Position numbers and translations under genes: made by a program. The notes below the pieces were generated by a model. That model was not told the origin of the DNA. It did not search any database and was given only the letters and a program-made list of their open reading frames with translations. Below are positions 6,207 to 6,254 of a DNA stretch of 6,254 bases, one piece after another (within the stretch, counting starts at the first letter, position 1; each line of letters begins with the position of its first letter). The stretch is from contig CAJXPP010000131.1 in assembly GCA_913058195.1 (NCBI GenBank), positions 1-6,254 on the forward strand. The letters run 5' to 3'. Source of the stretch: an uncultured Gammaproteobacteria bacterium. Lineage in GTDB: Bacteria > Pseudomonadota > Gammaproteobacteria > Nitrosococcales > Methylophagaceae.

Positions 6207-6254
6207 CTGTCTCTTATACACATCTGACGCTGCCGACGATCTACTCTGTGTAGA
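6207..6254. other. Untrimmed Illumina Nextera adapter (artefact, not genomic)
   Basis: CTGTCTCTTATACACATCT (6207-6225) is the 19-base hyperactive Tn5 mosaic end. GACGCTGCCGACGA (6226-6239) is the rest of the reverse-complemented Nextera Read 1 adapter. TCTACTCT (6240-6247) is the reverse complement of AGAGTAGA, which I recall as Nextera i5 index 504. GTGTAGA (6248-6254) is the beginning of the reverse-complemented P5 primer. All four parts follow in the order of a library molecule read past its insert. The mosaic end is an engineered hybrid and differs from both natural Tn5 ends, so this is not a wild transposon insertion. Confidence 0.98.

Noticed and set aside
6207..6225. A natural Tn5-like transposon end interrupting holB
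   Set aside because: The 19 bases match the engineered mosaic end, not the natural outside or inside ends, and the following bases are Illumina adapter, index and P5 sequence. No transposase or target duplication is visible.

Overview
The window is a stretch of the conserved bacterial fatty-acid synthesis cluster, all on the + strand, in the order fabH(3' end)-fabD-fabG-acpP-fabF-pabC-mltG-tmk-holB(5' end). This is the order found in Escherichia coli and many other Gammaproteobacteria. The proteins resemble the E. coli members closely in length and motifs. The moderately AT-rich base composition and the sequence style suggest a marine gammaproteobacterium, perhaps of the Alteromonadales (Colwellia or Pseudoalteromonas type). 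That placement is an impression from sequence alone and was not tested.

Layout: positions 1-30 are the last nine codons and stop of fabH. A 72-base gap with two inverted repeats leads to fabD (103-1044), which overlaps fabG (1041-1784) by four bases. A 137-base gap holds a weak hairpin and a convincing sigma70-type promoter for acpP (1922-2158). A strong intrinsic terminator follows acpP in the 97-base gap before fabF (2256-3500). After fabF, pabC (3517-4344), mltG (4344-5354), tmk (5354-5974) and holB (from 5974) are packed tightly. The last three junctions are all TAATG, a one-base stop/start overlap. No gene-free stretch exceeds 137 bases.

How the genes work together: FabD loads malonyl groups onto ACP (acpP product), FabH starts chains, FabF elongates them and FabG reduces the 3-keto product. 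The downstream genes serve other core processes: PabC makes p-aminobenzoate for folate, MltG cuts nascent peptidoglycan, Tmk makes dTDP, and HolB is the delta-prime subunit of the DNA polymerase III clamp loader.

The real genome sequence stops at about 6206. Bases 6207-6254 are a synthetic Illumina Nextera adapter: the Tn5 mosaic end, the Read 1 adapter remainder, an 8-base i5 index, and the first bases of P5. The end of holB as read here is therefore chimeric. I found no new biological system. The points worth attention are the adapter contamination, the insulated acpP transcription unit with its stringent-type promoter, and the run of coupled start/stop junctions.
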